This document shows positions 5,958 through 9,405 of a stretch of 9,405 nt of DNA, in pieces. Origin of the DNA: Bacteroidota bacterium (GTDB lineage Bacteria > Bacteroidota > Bacteroidia > Flavobacteriales > Flavobacteriaceae); contig SMXJ01000037.1 of NCBI GenBank assembly GCA_004356305.1, positions 1 through 9,405 of the forward strand. The letters run 5' to 3'. The position numbers were made by a program, and so were the translations under genes. The first letter of the stretch is position 1, and every line of letters begins with the position of its first letter. The notes beneath the pieces were generated by a model. The model was not told where the DNA came from. It saw nothing but the letters and a program-made list of their open reading frames with translations, and did not search any database.

Positions 5958-7112
5958 ATGAAAAAAAACCTACTATCTGTTATTTGCTTACTGCTGTGTA
6001 TTTCGGTTTTCGCTCAATCCAAAATTATTTATGAAGAGTTCACCTCATTAAAACTAGGCGAACCCAGACGATTGAAGATCCAACTCCCCAGAGATTACGA
6101 AGAGAATGTCGATAAGGTTTATCCTATTGTTTTGGTGCTCGATGCCAACTATCTTTTCGAGCCCGTAGCGGGAAATGTTGACTATTTTGGGTATTGGGAA
6201 GATATGCCGGAGTGTATTGTAGTAGGTATCATGCAAGGGGATTCACGCTATGACGACTGCTATTATGACGACATAAATTTTATGCCCGCTGAAACGGGTG
6301 CTGATTTTTTTGAATTCATAGGCCTTGAGTTGATGCCTTATATTGACAGTAGTTATCGAACTGCCAAATTCACCATTGCCGTAGGACACGATTTTACTGC
6401 TAATTTTATTAACTATTACCTGTTTAAGGATCCCCCTTTATTTAATGGCTACATATGTTTAAGCCCGGATCTGGCTCCTTTGATGGATGAACGGCTACCT
6501 ACTCGCATCCCGCACATACAATCTAAACTCTTTTACTATTTGGCTACAGGAACCGACGATATTAAGGATCTGATGGAAATTGCGGAAGACCTCAACAAAT
6601 CCCTTTCCCCGTTAAAAAGCGACCATTTCGCTTACTATTACGATAATTTTGAAGGTGCCACTCACTACTCCCTGGTTGCCAGGGCGATCCCATCGGCCAT
6701 GGAAAAGATATTTTCGGTATATCGTCCTATTTCCAAGCAGGAATACAACGATGTTCTGCTTAAATTAGAAACGCCTATCCATGAATACCTAATGGATAAA
6801 TACAAAACTATCGAAAACCTTTTTGGACTTACAAATCCAATTCGTGTAAACGACTTTATTGCCGCTGCCACCGCCTGTGAGAAAAAGGAACAATGGGAGT
6901 CATTGAGGGAAATTGCAACATGGGCCAAAAGACAATATCCGGATACGGTATTGGGTGATTACTATTTAGGCCGTTACTATGAAGAAGTGGGAGAGCCTAA
7001 AAGAGCTATGCGTACCTTTCAAGGTGGATTTGACAAGGAGGAAGTTGATTTCATCACAATAGATCTAATGTTGGACAAAGCAGATAAGATCAAAGAAGAC
7101 TTCGGGTACTAG
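5958..7112 (+). CDS. Secreted esterase-family (PF00756-like alpha/beta hydrolase) protein with C-terminal TPR-like region; nucleophile Ser replaced by Asp
   Basis: A 384-residue exported protein. Residues 1-19 form a Sec signal peptide (Lys-Lys, hydrophobic core, VFA before QSK), probably cleaved after A19; there is no lipobox. Residues about 20-255 look like the esterase D/enterochelin-esterase fold: YPIVLVLDANYLF, CIVVGIMQGDSRYDD, YICLSPDLAP and a late His in GATHYS (H236). The nucleophile elbow expected as GHSxG reads G143-H144-D145-F146-T147, so the catalytic Ser is Asp and the second Gly is missing. Hydrolysis by the usual triad is doubtful. Residues about 275-384 are helical, with a TPR-like segment at 335-357 (YLGRYYEE..EPKRAMRTF) that could mediate protein contacts. 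It follows the membrane protein by 68 nt and precedes radA by 97 nt, probably as its own or a read-through transcript. Fold call fairly sure, activity unknown. Confidence 0.82.
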   Translation: MKKNLLSVICLLLCISVFAQSKIIYEEFTSLKLGEPRRLKIQLPRDYEENVDKVYPIVLVLDANYLFEPVAGNVDYFGYWEDMPECIVVGIMQGDSRYDDCYYDDINFMPAETGADFFEFIGLELMPYIDSSYRTAKFTIAVGHDFTANFINYYLFKDPPLFNGYICLSPDLAPLMDERLPTRIPHIQSKLFYYLATGTDDIKDLMEIAEDLNKSLSPLKSDHFAYYYDNFEGATHYSLVARAIPSAMEKIFSVYRPISKQEYNDVLLKLETPIHEYLMDKYKTIENLFGLTNPIRVNDFIAAATACEKKEQWESLREIATWAKRQYPDTVLGDYYLGRYYEEVGEPKRAMRTFQGGFDKEEVDFITIDLMLDKADKIKEDFGY

Positions 7113-7192
7113 AAAGTCACTGTAACGGAGAAGAAGAAGTAATTCCAGATTTTTTAGTTCCCGGGGATATATAGTTGTTGCCTAAATATATC

Positions 7193-7200
7193 TATTTTTG
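7193..7200 (+). promoter_or_regulatory. Predicted -7 element of radA
   Basis: TATTTTTG matches TAnnTTTG and ends 9 nt before the radA ATG at 7210. TTG triplets at 7175-7177 and 7178-7180 could serve as a -33 box but sit 15 and 12 nt away, closer than the usual spacing. Transcription would begin near 7205-7207, leaving a leader of only 3-5 nt. The TTG at 7198-7200, which could be mistaken for a start codon, is the end of this box. Confidence 0.5.
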
Positions 7201-7209
7201 CGGAACGAT

Positions 7210-8574
7210 ATGTCCAAAACTAAAACCACCTTTTTCTGTCAAAATTGCGGAAGTCAATTCGCCAAATGGCAAGGACAATGCACTGCCTGTAAAGAATGGA
7301 ATACCATAGTCGAAGAGGTTGTTCAAAAAGCCGAAAAAGTTTCCTGGCAAACTACAGATGGCCCGACGGTCAATAGATTGGCGAAGCCTGTAAAAATTTC
7401 TAAAATAACTACAGCTTCTGAAACGCGCCTACAAACTAATAACAATGAACTCAACCGTGTTCTTGGAGGTGGACTTGTCCCCGGATCGCTCACACTTTTG
7501 GGGGGAGAACCAGGGATAGGAAAAAGCACATTGATGTTGCAAGTGGCACTCCAAATGCCTTATAAAACACTCTACGTTTCCGGTGAAGAAAGTCCGCAGC
7601 AACTCAAGATGCGGGCAGATCGTATTCATCCCAATTCCGAAAGTTGTTTTATACTTACAGAGACCAATACCCAAAATATCTTCAAAAGCATAGCTGAATT
7701 GGAACCAGATATCCTCATTATCGATTCCATACAAACTTTACATACCGATGCTATTGAAAGTAGCGCCGGAAGTATCTCCCAGATCCGTGAAACCGCGACA
7801 GAACTCATTAGGTTTGCCAAAGAAACGGCTACACCCGTAATATTGATCGGTCATATCACGAAAGACGGAAACATTGCCGGCCCAAAGGTCCTCGAACATA
7901 TGGTGGATACCGTTCTTCAGTTTGAAGGGGATCGCAACCATATTTACCGAATCCTTCGGGCTAATAAAAACCGTTTTGGGAGCACCAATGAGCTTGGATT
8001 ATACGAGATGCAAGACAACGGATTGCGAGAAGTCTCAAATCCTTCAGAAGTACTTATTTCAAAATTTGAAGAAGACCTCAGCGGAACGGCAATTTCGGCA
8101 ACCTTAGAAGGTATGCGCCCTTTGATGATCGAAATACAAGCCTTGGTTAGTACCGCAGTTTATGGAACTCCGCAGCGTAGTGCAACGGGTTATAATGCCA
8201 AGCGCCTCAATATGATCCTGGCAGTTTTGGAAAAACGAGTCGGTTTTAAACTAGGTGCAAAGGATGTTTTTTTAAACATAACGGGAGGTATCACCGTGGA
8301 TGACCCGGCCATTGATCTGGCTGTTGTCGCTGCTGTACTTTCTTCGAACATCGATATTGCCATTGACAAAAGAATGTGCTTCGCCGCTGAAATTGGACTG
8401 GCGGGTGAGGTCCGCCCTGTAACGCGGGTCGACCAACGTATTATGGAAGCAGAAAAACTAGGATTTAGCTCTATTGTTATCTCTAAATATTGTAAGCTTC
8501 GAAAACAGAACTATGGCATTGCTGTTATTAAAGTCGCAAAAGTACACGACCTGGTGCAACACTTATTTGGGTAA
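7210..8574 (+). CDS. radA: DNA repair protein RadA (Sms), branch-migration ATPase
   Basis: RadA is a RecA-like, DnaB-like hexameric ATPase that drives branch migration and D-loop extension in homologous recombination. From the ATG at 7210 it is 454 residues, the normal family length of about 455. An N-terminal C4 zinc finger has C10, C13, C24 and C27 (CQNCG..QCTAC). Walker A is GEPGIGKST at 99-107 (K105), and the Walker B strand ILIIDS ends at about 173 (D172). The RadA-specific KNRFG motif is at 253-257, and the C-terminal half (from about 270) is the Lon-protease-like domain, with the family's GYNAKRLNMILAVLEKR segment. An upstream TTG at 7198 would add four residues (MRND), but it lies in the predicted -7 box, and MSKTKTTFFC matches the usual RadA N-terminus, so ATG 7210 is preferred. 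The gene converges on xth. Confidence 0.97.
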   Translation: MSKTKTTFFCQNCGSQFAKWQGQCTACKEWNTIVEEVVQKAEKVSWQTTDGPTVNRLAKPVKISKITTASETRLQTNNNELNRVLGGGLVPGSLTLLGGEPGIGKSTLMLQVALQMPYKTLYVSGEESPQQLKMRADRIHPNSESCFILTETNTQNIFKSIAELEPDILIIDSIQTLHTDAIESSAGSISQIRETATELIRFAKETATPVILIGHITKDGNIAGPKVLEHMVDTVLQFEGDRNHIYRILRANKNRFGSTNELGLYEMQDNGLREVSNPSEVLISKFEEDLSGTAISATLEGMRPLMIEIQALVSTAVYGTPQRSATGYNAKRLNMILAVLEKRVGFKLGAKDVFLNITGGITVDDPAIDLAVVAAVLSSNIDIAIDKRMCFAAEIGLAGEVRPVTRVDQRIMEAEKLGFSSIVISKYCKLRKQNYGIAVIKVAKVHDLVQHLFG

Positions 8575-8582
8575 ATAACCCC

Positions 8583-8698
8583 TCTGACTTCCAGCCACCT
8601 CCCCCTTTTTCAAAAGGAAGGGTACTCACCTTCGGTGGACACTTCCCCTCGATAAAGGGAGGACACATTTAAATCCACTCCTTCACACGGAGGAATAT
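8583..8698. repeat. Hairpin-rich intergenic element between radA and xth; possible dispersed repeat and bidirectional terminator
   Basis: The 144-nt convergent gap has no credible ORF but several short inverted repeats in a row. CCTTTT (8604-8609) pairs with AAAAGG (8612-8617). CACC (8627-8630) pairs with GGTG (8634-8637) around a TTC loop. CCACC (8595-8599) could instead close a larger stem with GGTGG (8634-8638). On the minus strand, TCCCT and AGGGG flank TTATCG (8646-8660), and CTCC (8678-8681) pairs with GGAG (8689-8692). GGACAC occurs twice, at 8637-8642 and 8661-8666. Purine/pyrimidine strand skew is strong and unlike the neighbouring genes. The wording, especially minus-strand GGGGGAGGTGGC then GAGGGGTT, resembles intergenic repeats I recall from flavobacterial genomes. 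Position between convergent genes suits transcription termination, but there is no clear T-tract. Boundaries are approximate. Confidence 0.55.
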
Positions 8699-8718
8699 GT
8701 CCTATAGGCACGCAAGGC

Positions 8719-9405
8719 TCACGGGAATTGCAATTCCACCATATGCGGACAATGATCACTATGATGGGCTTCGGGTAGTATAACGGCCCGTTTTAAGTTT
8801 TCTTGTAAGGGTTGAGCCACCATATTGTAATCGATGCGCCAGCCCTTATTGTTAGCCCGGGAATTTGCGCGATAGCTCCACCAGGTATAATTATGCGGCT
8901 CTTTGTTGAAATGACGGAAACTGTCTATAAATCCGCTGTCGATAAAGTTCCCCAACCATTCTCTCTCCACCGGTAAAAATCCCGAAACGTTCTTATTTCG
9001 AACCGGATCGTGAATGTCGATGGCTTCATGACAAATATTGTAATCGCCACAGATCACGAGATTAGGGATGTCTTTTTTTAAGTTGTTTATGTAATCCTGG
9101 AAATCGGCCATATACTTTAATTTATGTTCCAAGCGTGCGATATTGGTTCCGCTAGGCAGGTACAAACTCATTACCGAAACTTCGTCAAAATCCAATCGAA
9201 TATTTCTCCCCTCAAAGTCCATAAAGTCGATTCCTGTACCGTATTCTACATGCTTTGGTTCATATTTACTGAAAATCGCTACGCCACTATATCCCTTCTT
9301 ATGGGCGCTATACCAATAGTGATGTGGATAACCGGCGGCCTCTATCTCTTCCACTTCTACCTGATCTACATTGGCTTTGGTTTCTTGGATGCAAATAACA
9401 TCCGG
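8719..9405 (-). CDS. xth: Exodeoxyribonuclease III (AP endonuclease, EEP family), 5' end beyond window
   Basis: Mg-dependent 3'-5' exonuclease and apurinic/apyrimidinic endonuclease of base-excision repair. The minus-strand frame stays open to the right edge, giving 228 residues here. Since the family is about 255 residues, some 25 N-terminal residues are missing. Codons above 9354 read PDVICIQETKANVDQVE, which contains the metal-binding Glu of the LQETK motif, so the in-frame GTG at 9354 is not the true start. Further motifs are GYSGVAIFSK, SLYLPSG, the catalytic GDYN (9037-9048) in ICGDYNICH, FIDSFR, YTWWSYR, GWRIDY and the terminal SDH (8752-8760) in HHSDHCP. All expected catalytic residues in the visible part are present. 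It converges on radA across the hairpin-rich gap. Confidence 0.96.
   Translation of the reverse strand, partial: PDVICIQETKANVDQVEVEEIEAAGYPHHYWYSAHKKGYSGVAIFSKYEPKHVEYGTGIDFMDFEGRNIRLDFDEVSVMSLYLPSGTNIARLEHKLKYMADFQDYINNLKKDIPNLVICGDYNICHEAIDIHDPVRNKNVSGFLPVEREWLGNFIDSGFIDSFRHFNKEPHNYTWWSYRANSRANNKGWRIDYNMVAQPLQENLKRAVILPEAHHSDHCPHMVELQFP

Noticed and set aside
7113..7192. Terminator between the esterase-like gene and radA
   Set aside because: The T-run at 7150-7155 is not preceded by a convincing inverted repeat, so no terminator is called.
7198..7209. TTG at 7198 as the start of radA
   Set aside because: It is the last three bases of a full TAnnTTTG -7 box, and the RadA family N-terminus begins at the ATG at 7210.
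7323..8107. Several open frames on both strands inside radA
   Set aside because: All overlap the conserved ATPase domain of radA out of frame; none has a plausible product or initiation signal.
8719..9354. GTG at 9354 as the start of xth, giving a complete 211-residue protein
   Set aside because: The frame continues upstream to the window edge and encodes the conserved CIQETK metal-binding motif, so the gene is cut by the window rather than short.
1..9405. CRISPR array, tRNA or rRNA genes, insertion sequences, phage or defence genes
   Set aside because: No regularly spaced repeats, no tRNA-like or rRNA stretches, and no transposase, integrase or defence-type proteins were seen; the genes are housekeeping or conserved hypothetical.

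Overview
The window looks like ordinary chromosome from a member of Bacteroidota, most likely a marine Flavobacteriaceae of moderate-to-low GC. Three things point there. Several genes are preceded by the Bacteroidota -7 promoter element TAnnTTTG, and Shine-Dalgarno sequences are essentially absent. The gene families are typical of flavobacteria: a DUF4270 lipoprotein, a half-length 'glycogen synthase', and a 116-residue PanD. The gene order (half-GT5, DUF4270, glmS diverging from panC, panD, a YbhN-like membrane protein, an esterase-like protein and radA) also matches what I remember of flavobacterial chromosomes. No species can be named from the sequence alone.

Layout. From 3618 down to the left edge, the minus strand carries a compact three-gene unit: a half-length GT5 glycogen/starch synthase-like protein, a DUF4270 lipoprotein, and glmS (cut by the window edge after 381 codons). 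Gaps are 15 and 9 nt. A 98-nt divergent promoter region (3619-3716) separates it from a plus-strand run: panC, panD, a lysylphosphatidylglycerol-synthase-like (YbhN/UPF0104) membrane protein with a TTG start one base after panD, a secreted esterase-family protein, and radA. radA converges on xth (exodeoxyribonuclease III, minus strand, cut by the right edge). The 144-nt gap between them holds a hairpin-rich element that looks like a dispersed intergenic repeat and may serve as a bidirectional terminator.

How the genes work together. PanC and PanD are adjacent steps of pantothenate/CoA synthesis (beta-alanine supply and its condensation with pantoate). GlmS makes glucosamine-6-phosphate for peptidoglycan and LPS. 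The two genes ahead of it, an apparently catalytically impaired half-glycosyltransferase and an acidic lipoprotein, suggest a link to cell-envelope or sugar-nucleotide status, but this is inference. RadA and Xth are DNA-recombination and repair enzymes that merely lie next to each other.

No mobile element, CRISPR array, tRNA, rRNA or defence system was seen. The best leads are a GT5 protein lacking its second domain and the KxGGL motif, an esterase-family protein with Asp in place of the nucleophilic Ser, near-leaderless promoter arrangements at panD and radA (with a false TTG start for radA inside its -7 box), a symmetric divergent promoter pair, and the hairpin-rich repeat.
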